Source: Cedecea neteri
Lineage (GTDB): Bacteria; Pseudomonadota; Gammaproteobacteria; Enterobacterales; Enterobacteriaceae
Length of the DNA: 64,000 nt
Assembly: GCF_000758305.1 (NCBI RefSeq)
Contig: NZ_CP009458.1
Coordinates: 3,844,001-3,908,000 of the forward strand
Direction of reading: 5' to 3'
Both the position numbers and the translations under genes were made by a program. How positions within the stretch are numbered: position 1 is the stretch's first letter; every line of letters starts with the position of its first letter. Below are positions 7,241-15,900 of the stretch, in pieces. Below the pieces are notes generated by a model that searched no databases, was not told the origin of the DNA, and saw only the letters and a list, made by a program, of their open reading frames with translations.

Positions 7241-7510
7241 TTAGCCGATCTTATATTTTAGACAGATTTCATTCGAAGTTAAACCACCATTAATCAATTG
7301 ATTATATTCACTTTCTGTTATTTCCACTCTTTTCTCTTCAGTTCCTTGATTGCCTGACAAACAGAAAAACACATACTGACAATCATTTATTTTCTTTATT
7401 CGCCACCAAGTGCTGGTTGAGAATTCACCCTCTGCCAGTGAGGCCTGTTCAGGATATGAAAATGATTTCATTGTGTAGCATTTATCCATATCGTTCATTT
7501 CACTTACCAC
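7241..7510 (-). CDS. Immunity-like small protein, 89 residues
   Basis: Starts are possible at GTG 7510 or ATG 7495 (MNDMDKCYTMKSFSYPEQAS...). A GGTGG stretch precedes the GTG. The protein is soluble with a WWRIKK motif and two closely spaced acidic stretches. The frame upstream ends FRWRDFLTERNIAA and TAA at about 7525, which may be the tail of the matching toxin. Family not recognised. Position between two yciA scars and behind a possible toxin tail suggests an immunity gene. Confidence 0.55.
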   Translation of the reverse strand: MVSEMNDMDKCYTMKSFSYPEQASLAEGEFSTSTWWRIKKINDCQYVFFCLSGNQGTEEKRVEITESEYNQLINGGLTSNEICLKYKIG

Positions 7511-7702
7511 CGTTATATTTATGCAGCAATATTCCTTTCCGTCAGAAAGTCACGCCATCTAAAGGCATTATTATTTCTTGAGCAACAAGGAATGCAGAGA
7601 GATGAAATAAGCGTAATCGTTATCAACAATGCAACGTTACATTCCACCGTATTATTTTTAGAAGACACCTCGCAAGATTGGATATAGCCAGTGAATCAGG
7701 CT

Positions 7703-7718
7703 CTGTGTTTTTGTACAG
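7703..7718 (+). promoter_or_regulatory. LexA box of symE
   Basis: CTGT-N8-ACAG (ctgtgtttttgtacag) is a perfect core LexA site. It ends five bases before an extended -10 element, so bound LexA would cover the promoter. It lies 142 bases upstream of the symE start. Confidence 0.85.
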
Positions 7719-7720
7719 CA

Positions 7721-7729
7721 TGATATAAT
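7721..7729 (+). promoter_or_regulatory. Extended -10 promoter of symE
   Basis: TGATATAAT is a perfect extended -10 (TGn plus TATAAT). No good -35 is seen 17 bases upstream. Transcription would start near 7736 and give a leader of about 125 bases. Confidence 0.7.
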
Positions 7730-7796
7730 ACTCAGGTGTTGAAGCGAATGGCTTACAGAAGAGAAGTACGACATAAGAAATTAATTATTAAGTACC

Positions 7797-7830
7797 GCGA
7801 CATAAAGGTGTACCACCACCTCTATGTCGC
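7797..7830. promoter_or_regulatory. 14-bp hairpin in symE leader, candidate antisense-RNA (SymR) region
   Basis: The arms gcgacataaaggtg (7797-7810) and cacctctatgtcgc (7817-7830) pair with one mismatch around a six-base loop, 18 bases before the symE ribosome site. Type I symE loci carry a stable antisense RNA over the leader. I see the structure but no proof of an antisense promoter. Confidence 0.5.
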
Positions 7831-7860
7831 TAACCACATACAACTTACAAGGAGTTGAAC

Positions 7861-8301
7861 ATGGCTGCGAAGAATTTTAAGCCAGAAGCCACTATTTCCA
7901 AAACAAAATCAAACGCATCGGAAAATAACGCTGAATACTGCGATTCGGTACGCAATAAACCAGATAAGTGCTTGCCAGCAGCCCCACCTTCCCGCACTGA
8001 GTTTTACGACCGGGTGCGGTACGACTATCTGCCACTTCAGGGTGAATGGATTTCACAAGCCGGGTTTACACCGGGTATGCCGATAAAAATTCGGGTGATG
8101 CCGGACTGCATTGTGATCACCGCCCAGAACAGTCGCGAACTTTGGGGTTGTGCTGAGGGGTTAAGCGTCACACATTTCAACAAGAAGAAGATGCAGCAGT
8201 GGATAAAAAGCTTCCCTGGGGCGTTGAACGACACCGGCGATATCCCGGTTATCAGGCGGGAGTCACCCCGCTATGACTGCCTGAAGCGGGGTAAGGACTG
8301 A
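7861..8301 (+). CDS. symE: SymE-family SOS-induced toxin
   Basis: SymE proteins are AbrB-fold toxins. E. coli SymE is LexA-controlled, is held down by the antisense RNA SymR, and its overproduction leads to RNA loss and nucleoid condensation. Here ATG 7861 follows AAGGAG with six bases between; a TTG at 7855 is a poorer choice. The 146-residue protein has the family core YLPLQGEWISQAGFTPGMPI then KIRVMPDCIVITAQ at about residues 55-90. Before it is an unusual polar N-terminal extension, and after it a basic tail. It lies alone on the plus strand within the minus-strand CDI array, with its own LexA-controlled promoter and a hairpin after its stop. Confidence 0.85.
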   Translation: MAAKNFKPEATISKTKSNASENNAEYCDSVRNKPDKCLPAAPPSRTEFYDRVRYDYLPLQGEWISQAGFTPGMPIKIRVMPDCIVITAQNSRELWGCAEGLSVTHFNKKKMQQWIKSFPGALNDTGDIPVIRRESPRYDCLKRGKD

Positions 8302-8315
8302 GCTTTAACGTGAAT

Positions 8316-8339
8316 ATCCCAACCGCGAGAAGTTGGGAT
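8316..8339. terminator. Hairpin between convergent symE and immunity gene
   Basis: atcccaac (8316-8323) pairs with gttgggat (8332-8339). Neither side has a long U run, so termination strength is uncertain. It sits in the gap between two converging genes. Confidence 0.5.
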
Positions 8340-8345
8340 TATCAT

Positions 8346-8663
8346 CTAACCAATAAATTCATCTCTCTCATAAGGTTCTGGCCAGGAACTTTCAAATGCA
8401 ACAGCTTCAATTTCCAACTGATTTGATGTAACCAGACTAACCATAAAACAACCACCATATGGTAGTTTTTTATGCTCAAAGTTACGTTCCCAATAGCGTT
8501 TTTCTTTATTTATTTTAGAGAAAGGCTGGTTGAGCTGTACCGTGGTAAAAAATCCAACACCCGTTCTATTCCTTTCTAAAACCTCAGCACTATCCAATTG
8601 AAAAACCAATTCTTCACCGAGTGCAAAGGTCAACGCGAAATATTCTTCATCCAATAACTGCAT
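8346..8663 (-). CDS. Immunity protein for the orphan toxin at 8663-9160
   Basis: ATG 8663 overlaps the toxin stop by one base (TAATG), the same coupling as cdiA/cdiI. The 105-residue soluble protein (MQLLDEEYFALTFALGEELV...) is acidic, with GVGFFTTVQL and a closing EPYERDEFIG. Family not recognised. The overlap makes the pairing with the toxin firm. Confidence 0.7.
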   Translation of the reverse strand: MQLLDEEYFALTFALGEELVFQLDSAEVLERNRTGVGFFTTVQLNQPFSKINKEKRYWERNFEHKKLPYGGCFMVSLVTSNQLEIEAVAFESSWPEPYERDEFIG

Positions 8664-9160
8664 TAGAACGGCCTCAAAGGCGCTGTTGATATTCTGAATT
8701 CACCATTAACAGCAATGTCCTTGACACTTACATTGCTGTTACCAACACGTACTGTTACCCAACTCCCTGTTTGATAAGAACCCGAATTTCTAGCCAAAGG
8801 TTGAGCTGCATTATGCATTTCTTTTAAAGCTGCTTCCTGAGAACCAAACTCTTTTATAAGGCTACTGACTTGATGCTTATCTGCAAATATATGGGATACT
8901 TTTTTGATATCATATCCCAACTTCTCAACATCTTTCTTCGCTATTTCAGCTGATTGCTGGCTCCGTGCATTCCCCTCATCTTCTGGCCCCCAGCCACCTG
9001 GCGTTCCTGAACCCGCGCCACCGTATTCGGCTTTGTCATCATCCGACAGGTCCTTGCCTACATTCGGTTGGCTTTGCTTATTGTCACCACCACCAAGCAT
9101 TTCACCAATAATAACCCCAAGGCCCGCATCTGCCGCACCGCCTGCGGTGCCACCGCCCAT
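8663..9160 (-). CDS. Orphan polymorphic-toxin C-terminus, 165 residues
   Basis: The frame opens after a TGA as TCPNSLGDDLIRGGG and has an ATG at 9160. A Gly/Ala-rich start (GGGTAGGAADAGLGVIIGEM) and an acidic linker lead into a domain with HIFADKHQVSSLIKEFGSQE and ALKEMHNAAQ, ending FRISTAPLRPF. An H-I-F..KH motif followed by a GS..A...M helix is one I associate with RNase-like domains at the ends of several polymorphic toxins; this is tentative. There is no VENN or pretoxin, so the piece seems to come from a different carrier than the intact CdiA. No promoter or secretion signal is visible. Immunity follows with a one-base overlap. Confidence 0.65.
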   Translation of the reverse strand: MGGGTAGGAADAGLGVIIGEMLGGGDNKQSQPNVGKDLSDDDKAEYGGAGSGTPGGWGPEDEGNARSQQSAEIAKKDVEKLGYDIKKVSHIFADKHQVSSLIKEFGSQEAALKEMHNAAQPLARNSGSYQTGSWVTVRVGNSNVSVKDIAVNGEFRISTAPLRPF

Positions 9161-9254
9161 ACCACCACCGCGTATGAGGTCATCACCGAGACTATTAGGA
9201 CAAGTTCAAGTTTGATGAACATAACCACACCCCCTATCAAAAAACGTTCAATCT

Positions 9255-9407
9255 CAGAAGGTGTTGGCTTTTTCCGGGCCGATCGGCCAGCGCAATAAAG
9301 CCACCGAGGCGATATTTATCTATGTTGCCATGGATAAAGAAGGCAGCCTCGCACGATACCTCAGACGGACTAGCGCTTAAGAGAAACACGGCAATGCCGG
9401 TTTTTTT
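9255..9407 (+). pseudogene. yciA 3'-end remnant, copy d, with terminator
   Basis: The plus strand reads GPIGQRNKATEAIFIYVAMD then KEG, against EPIGQRYKATEALFKYVAVD in E. coli YciA. One base is lost at about 9343 (ggcagcctcg against ggcaagcctcg elsewhere), shifting the frame. A short cggc/gccg hairpin (9389-9399) and seven T follow. Confidence 0.8.
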
Positions 9408-9512
9408 ATCACTATGCTACAGAGGCTGTCTGCTGCTCAAGTTTGCGCTCGGAGATTGACGACTAGCTGCCGAGGTAATGATTGCAATAACTCCGTAGGT
9501 AATCTGACAGGC

Positions 9513-9542
9513 AAAAAAAATCCCGCCAGCTGTGGGCGGGAT
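9513..9542 (-). terminator. Strong terminator after cdiI
   Basis: atcccgcc (9520-9527) / ggcgggat (9535-9542) with a seven-base loop is followed on the minus strand by eight U. It closes the cdiBAI unit, so the orphan genes beyond are not co-transcribed by default. Confidence 0.9.
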
Positions 9543-9552
9543 AGACATTATT

Positions 9553-9918
9553 TTAGGTCCATAACTCTTTACCATCGGATGATAACCATACCACTCCGGC
9601 AGGAGCTTTAACCAAAAACCACATACCATACTCATCTAAATCATCATCTTCCTCTTCGCATGGGTATGGTGGCCAAGCTGCTTGTATCATCAATACTTGT
9701 TGCTCAACAGAGCCCGATAAAAAAACACCATTCACCGCTAATTTTATTTTTTTCTCAGTTAATAGTCTGGTCAATATACAAAAAAACACTTTCTTTCTGA
9801 AGGCGTAATTATCAGAAATCTCAGCACATTCAACACTGATATGCTGCCATATAGTTCCCATTGACAGGCCATAAGAACTTTTAATAACCAATGAACATAT
9901 TTCATTAATATCTTTCAT
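9553..9918 (-). CDS. cdiI: CdiI immunity protein, DUF596-like
   Basis: The 121-residue protein protects the cell from its own CdiA toxin and that of sister cells. ATG 9918 overlaps the cdiA stop by one base (TAATG). Motifs GLSMGTIWQHI, LLTEKKIKLAVNGVFLSGSV, QAAWPP, MWFLVKAPAGVVWL and a terminal WT fit DUF596 proteins known to me from Neisseria secreted-toxin loci. It has no membrane segment, so it should bind its toxin in the cytoplasm. The family assignment is from memory of the pattern; the immunity role follows from position. A strong terminator lies just downstream. Confidence 0.8.
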   Translation of the reverse strand: MKDINEICSLVIKSSYGLSMGTIWQHISVECAEISDNYAFRKKVFFCILTRLLTEKKIKLAVNGVFLSGSVEQQVLMIQAAWPPYPCEEEDDDLDEYGMWFLVKAPAGVVWLSSDGKELWT

Positions 9919-12900
9919 TATTTAAATTTAACCTCCACCCTTCTTCCGCCATTTATCGATGGGGTCATCAAATCTATAGTCCATTTAGCACCTGTCTGTT
10001 GCGCTGATGTTGAAAAATCTCTCAATGTTACAGTACTACCAGCAGAAGGTCCTTCTGTAATTTTTACTGAGTACAGATTACCTTTTCCGGGAACAACCTT
10101 AACCGAAGGCATATTTTCTGATCCTGTAAGCTGTTTAAAGTAAGTCATGACATCAGCATCAGTGGCCCCCTTAAATACAGGCGCACCTAAACTTAGCTCT
10201 GGATCCGTAACCATCGTTTTCCCATTAATGTTTAACTGAAAATCTTTTGGATGTATGGCCGGATTATTAAATTGAGATGCAAGGTTATCAATTTTCTTCA
10301 CTGCCTGCTGTTCTAATACTGTTCCCAATGGTTTAACACTTAAATCAGTACTGTTTTTCGAGTTCTGTGCTATTTTTTCTAAGGCTTCTTTTTCCGCCGA
10401 TAGTTTTCCTGCAACTACAATACTGTCTGGCAGCTTCTTGCCTGGCACAAGAATACTGGCCAGCACTCCGCCCGTGGCTTCTACGGCAGCCTGATTTCCG
10501 TTCCATGCCTGTACCACTGTACCCGCTACTGCTGACCAGGTTTCACTTTTCATCAGAGCTGTAATATAGTCGGCTACCGCTTGATTCTTACCTGACAGAT
10601 CGCTTAGAGCTTTATCACAGTAGTTGTCCCTCACAGCACAGGCTGTAAGCGCCATAGCAGCATCAGCACCATAGTCAGTAGTCGCCAATGCTGTGTCACC
10701 AGTATCTGCAGCTGCATTAATCACACTGTTAACCATTGCTGACAACGGGCCTTCACCTAGTTTATCTCTGACGAGATCTTTCCAGACTTTTGCACTTTTC
10801 TTAACAGATTCACGAGTCTTGTCACCGCTCAGTGAGTTATTCTCAACCTCAACCCGGGCAGCATTTGCACCGCTGGCGGCTGAGAACGTATCGCCACCCA
10901 CGCTACCGCCTGCCACTGCGCCTATGGCGGTAGCAAGGTTGCTGATGAAGTCCCTCTCTTTGCCCTCAAGCTCTTCGGCTTTTTTGCCGTAAAACGCCAT
11001 TGCCAGGCCGTCGCCCATCACTGCCGAACTCATACCTCCGGCAGCTGCGGCTAGCGGGTTACCGCCCTGAGCACTGGCGAGCCCGGCCGATACAATACCA
11101 TGCAGCGCAATACGAGCGGCTTCATTACCCTGACTAACATCCTTCACCAGCTTCGCCATGTAAGGCGCCGCACCGGCAGCCATACCGCCCTGAATATTGC
11201 CCCCCAGCACGCCCGCCATTACGCCAGTCACGGCGCTGGTTGCTCGCCAGAAGTCGCTGCCAGGGCCATATTCTTTATCAGCGTCAATATAGCGAGGGTC
11301 ACTTTTCACTACGCCATCCAGCGCTGTGTCCGTCACCAGCGGGTGTTGTTTACGTAACTCCTCTTTTAGCGCAGCGTTTTTCTCATCGGCCTCTTTCATC
11401 ATCGCCGATTTATAGACATCCGCAGCCTGAGTGCCCAGCGCGATAGTTTCTCTTTGGATCTCGAGACGATCTCTTACCTTATCGGCATCAAATCCGTCTT
11501 TCACGCTGTGGTTAGCATTTACCGTGTCGCGGCTGAGATCGGTGACATCCTGCTTCTGGCCTGCAGGATCGCGAATAACAATGCTGCCATCCGCAATTGC
11601 GCTGCTGGTCGTGCCCTGTTCTTTGCCCTTACTCTGTCCATAGCCTGTCGTTGGCATCCCCTGTGAAACAGGAGACCACTGTCCAGTGTTGAGGTCCTGA
11701 GTCGCGCCACCCGACACGGAGACGTTAACGGAGTTGCCGCTCCAGTCGGATTTATTACGCAGCTCGCTCCAGCCCAGCGTGCCGGTATCAAGGCGGTTTT
11801 TATCTGCCGTTGCGTCTGAGGCAATCACCGCCCCGTCCAACTGAGTGTGATTGCCTACGGTAATGTCAAACCCACTCTGCCCGGCGTGAATGCCGCTTTG
11901 CTCCAACACAGACTGGTAATTGTTACGCAGCTTCTCCGCGCTAAAGCTGGCGCTACCCTGTACCGTATTGCCCGCGCAGATTGGCGGCACGCAGACGCTG
12001 ACGTTGGCTCCGGACGATGTGGAGCGGCTGTCATACTTCGCGGTGTCCTGCACGCTGGCAATGGTCAGGTCGCGCCCAATATTGGCGATAACTTTATCCC
12101 CGCTCAATACCGCGCCAGTTAAAGCAGTATCGCGCCCACTGTTGACGCTCAGCAGCTCGTCGGCGTGCACGGTGCTGTTCTTATTGCTCAGGCTATTGCC
12201 GTTAGCATGACTGTTGTTGGCGCTATAGCCAGCTTCAATCGTAACGCCGTCCTGGCTCTTACCTAATGTGAAGCCCACGCCTGCATTAAACTGGCTACCG
12301 CTGCTGCTGCTGTTTTGCGACTGGGTGTTTTGTGCCGCCGTGAGCGTAATGTCACGCCCGGCATCCAGCACAACGGTTTTCCCCCGAATATCAACGCCTG
12401 CGCCTTCGATATCCTGGCGCGCTTTAAGGATGACGGACTCCCCGGCATGAAGCGTGCTGCCCTGCTGATGCTGACTGGTTGCCTCCTGCTGCTGCTTCGA
12501 GCTTCCTGCCGTAACGCTTACGCTCACCTTAACGAGAGGAGCATTCATGTCATTCTGGATGGTCTGGCTGGCCATATTCAGCCCCGCCTGAGCCGCATAA
12601 ATAGCCGTCAGGCGCGGATCTTTCCCATCCTGAACTGAACGGGCCGATTTTTCTGCGGCCTGCACGGCGCTGACGATAACGCCTGAGGTTGATCCTTTAA
12701 CACCGTATTGCGTGGAAGAGGATTCACTTTGCGTATGACGATCGTCTTTACTGACGTCAATCCGAACGTTTTCGCCGTTCAGCAGAAGCGTTTTCCCGGC
12801 GCTGATATCCGCCCCACTTAGCGAGATGTCCTGTCCGGCCTGCAGAGCTACATTGCCGTTTTGGCTGGCAAGCTGGCTGCGCAACGTACTTTGTTGTTGG

Positions 12901-15900
12901 CTCTCCAGCAGAGACGACTGACTGCCTTTGCTCCAGCCCACGGTGCCGCTGTAGCCATCGCCGCCAAGGTTGCCTACTTTCGTCTGGCTGCCGTGCTGCT
13001 CATCGCGCACTGTGTGGTTTCCGGCCGTGACGCTGATGTCGCCTTTGTCCGCGGACAATAGCAGATCGTTGATTGCCGCCAGAGAACTGCCGGAAATATC
13101 TATGCGTCCTTCATGGCTGTTCAGATAAATTTCCCGGCCGCTGAGCTGAGATCCCGTCTGAGCCTGCGTTTCCCGGTCGCCGTTCGCCGATGAGCGTTCC
13201 ATGCCGAACGGCAACACGTTGCTGCCGTGACTGGCGCCGCCATTTACCGTGCGTATCGCTGAACCAATCGTTGGCATCGCGCTGGTGACGCTCCAGCTTT
13301 TACTCTCAGAATGCTGGCTGAGCCGTTCACGATCGGTTGACGCATTGACGGTGATGTCGTGCTTCGCTTCGGCAATAATCGCCTCGCCAGCCCCCACCCG
13401 GCTGCCGTTAATCAGAATATCGCCCTGGCCTGCATTGCCTTTTGCATTTAGCTGAACATTGCCTGCCGCCTGCAGATGGCTGCCGGTGAGGTATTCCGCA
13501 TTGAACTGCGATTCACTGTGGGACGACGAGCGGCCATAGCTGATTGGCAGCGATGTCCCGAGTGAGAAATCAGCTACGGATGCAGCCCCTTCCGCGGCCA
13601 GCGCTTTAAACTGAGAGATCCCGTCCCCACGGGCTTTGACGATATCGCGAAGATTCAGCACCGAGTCGACAATCGGGTTAGATAAGGAAATCCCGATCCC
13701 CTGGCTTTTTTGAGACTGCTTCACCGTTTCCTGAACGGTATCTTTGCCAGGAATGATGGCAATGTCGCTGCCGGTAATATCAATATGGCCCGTTTTTCTT
13801 GCCGTATCGTCGGCGGAACGCCCTGCAACCATGTCGACCGCGCTCAAGGTGACCTGCTTGCCCGCATCGATAACCACGTTCCCGCCGGTGGTGCCGATCA
13901 CGCTCCGCGCATCGCTTTGCTTCACTTCTGCGCCATTACGCTCAGTTTTTGCGGATTGCGAGCCAATGGTGATCCCCAGACCGCCGCCGCCAAACACGCC
14001 GCTCTTCTTCACGCTCTTCATGCTGTAGCTGGAGCTTTGATCTTCGGCGGCTTCAACTGTGACATTGTTTCCGGCCTTCAGCGCAATATCGCCATCAGCG
14101 GTAACAGCTGACCCTTTCACCAGCAGATCGTTGCCCGCTTTCAGCGTCACGTTATCGCCGCTCAGCAGCGTGCCGGCTTCGCGGGTCGAGCTGGTTTCGT
14201 TGATGGTGTGGGTCGTTTTGCTGCTCAGGAACCCTTTTTTGGTTTTGGTTTCTTCGTCGTAGTGATAGTCGCTGTCGGTGGCCGTGGCGAGGTTGATGTC
14301 CCGCCCTGCGCCTACCCCGATATCCCCGTGAGCCGTCACCTGCGCGGCTTGGGTGTTAACATCGCGCCCGGCAATAATTGTGGTGTTCCCGCCGCTGGCG
14401 ATTTCTGTGCCTTGCTGACGCACAGATTCGTTGATATCGACTTTTTTCTTCGCGGTGTACTTATCGCTGTGGGTAGATTCCGCCGCCGCTAAGTTAACGT
14501 CCCGCCCGGCCTGCAGCCCTACGTTCTCTTGTGCAAGCAGGTTACTGGCTTTAACAGCAATATCGCGGCCAGCTTGCAGATTAAGCGTTCCCCCGCTGGT
14601 GATTGAGCTTCCTTTGTATGTGCTGTTTTGCTCAAAATAATTACCAACCTGCTTGCGCTCAACAAGCTGGTTGCCAGTAAGGGAGATGTTATCCAGCGCC
14701 TTCAGCAGCATATCGCCACCTGCGCTGAGGTTAGCGCCGGTATTGAGGATGTCTTTACCCGCGATGAGGCTCAGGCTGTCAGTGGCTGTAATAGAAGCCA
14801 GTGGGCCTACTTCTGTATTCGAGAATGCCAGAACCGGGTTATTACGCCCGCTGGCCTTGCCCCCCGTATCCCATTGGTGGGTCAGCGTCTGGTTAATGAT
14901 GCTGCCGCCCACGCTCTCAAGACTGACTTTCTGCCCGGCGATAGTGGAGCCAATATTGTTGATATCCCCCAGCGCGCTGAGCTGCAGGCTACCGCCCGAA
15001 TTAATTGCCCCGCCGTTAATATTGCTGATGGTGTTCTGGCTGCTGGCGCTCAGCAGCGTTTTGCCCTGCAGCGTACTGCCGTCGTTGGTGATATTCCCGG
15101 CGTTGAGGATCGTCTGATTCCCGGCGATCACGCTGCCGTTATTCACCGCAACGTCCTTCGGAGAGATATACAGTTTAGGCACGAGGACGTTTTGCCCGTC
15201 GATTACCGCGTTTTCCCACCACAGGATGCTGGAATCAAGCGCCGCGACCTGGTCAGCGGAAAGGCTGACGCCCAGCTTTAAGCTCAGTTTGTCACGAGCC
15301 TGAGCGGCATGGTCAATCAGGTACTGCATCTGCTCCAGATCGGAACCGACGCCGTTCACGTAGCGGTTCCCGGTCTGATTCAGGATTTGATTGCTGACAT
15401 AGCGGGTATCAAAGGCCGCATCCCCCAGGAAACGGTAGTCATATTCCGGGCGCAGGTTCAGTCGAGCGAGGAAATAATCCGAGCCGAGGAATTTATTGGT
15501 ATCGGTATAAGTGGCGCGCGTTTCCTGAGGTGCGTTTGGCCCGGCCATTCCGGCAAGCTTGTAGATATCGTTGAACAGGCTGTTGTCCAACTTTCCAAGA
15601 CTGTCCAGTTTGGGGTTGGTGACGATCAGGTACGGGCTTTTCGGATCTTTATTGACCACAAAATAGCCGTTATTGCCGGCAGGCAGCGGATAATCGCTGA
15701 GCTTAATTGGCGACCCGCTGGCCGTCAGCTTCGAGGTAATCGCCGAAATATCCGTCAGCTCAATAGGGCGATAATCATATCCCGGCGGTGGGGGTGTTTT
15801 ACCTCCGCTGGATTGCGCTATCACCTGAGCGGCAGCGGTGGCAATCTCATCATTTTTTTGACGAGACGACTCACCCGATTGCTGTTTGGTCAGCTCGACA

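Noticed and set aside
7525..7620. Possible toxin tail ending FRWRDFLTERNIAA before the immunity-like gene at 7510
   Set aside because: The stop is suitably placed, but the residues upstream are not clearly protein-like; mentioned only as support for the neighbouring gene.
7855..7860. TTG start for symE two codons upstream
   Set aside because: It overlaps the spacing after AAGGAG; ATG 7861 is at the ideal distance.
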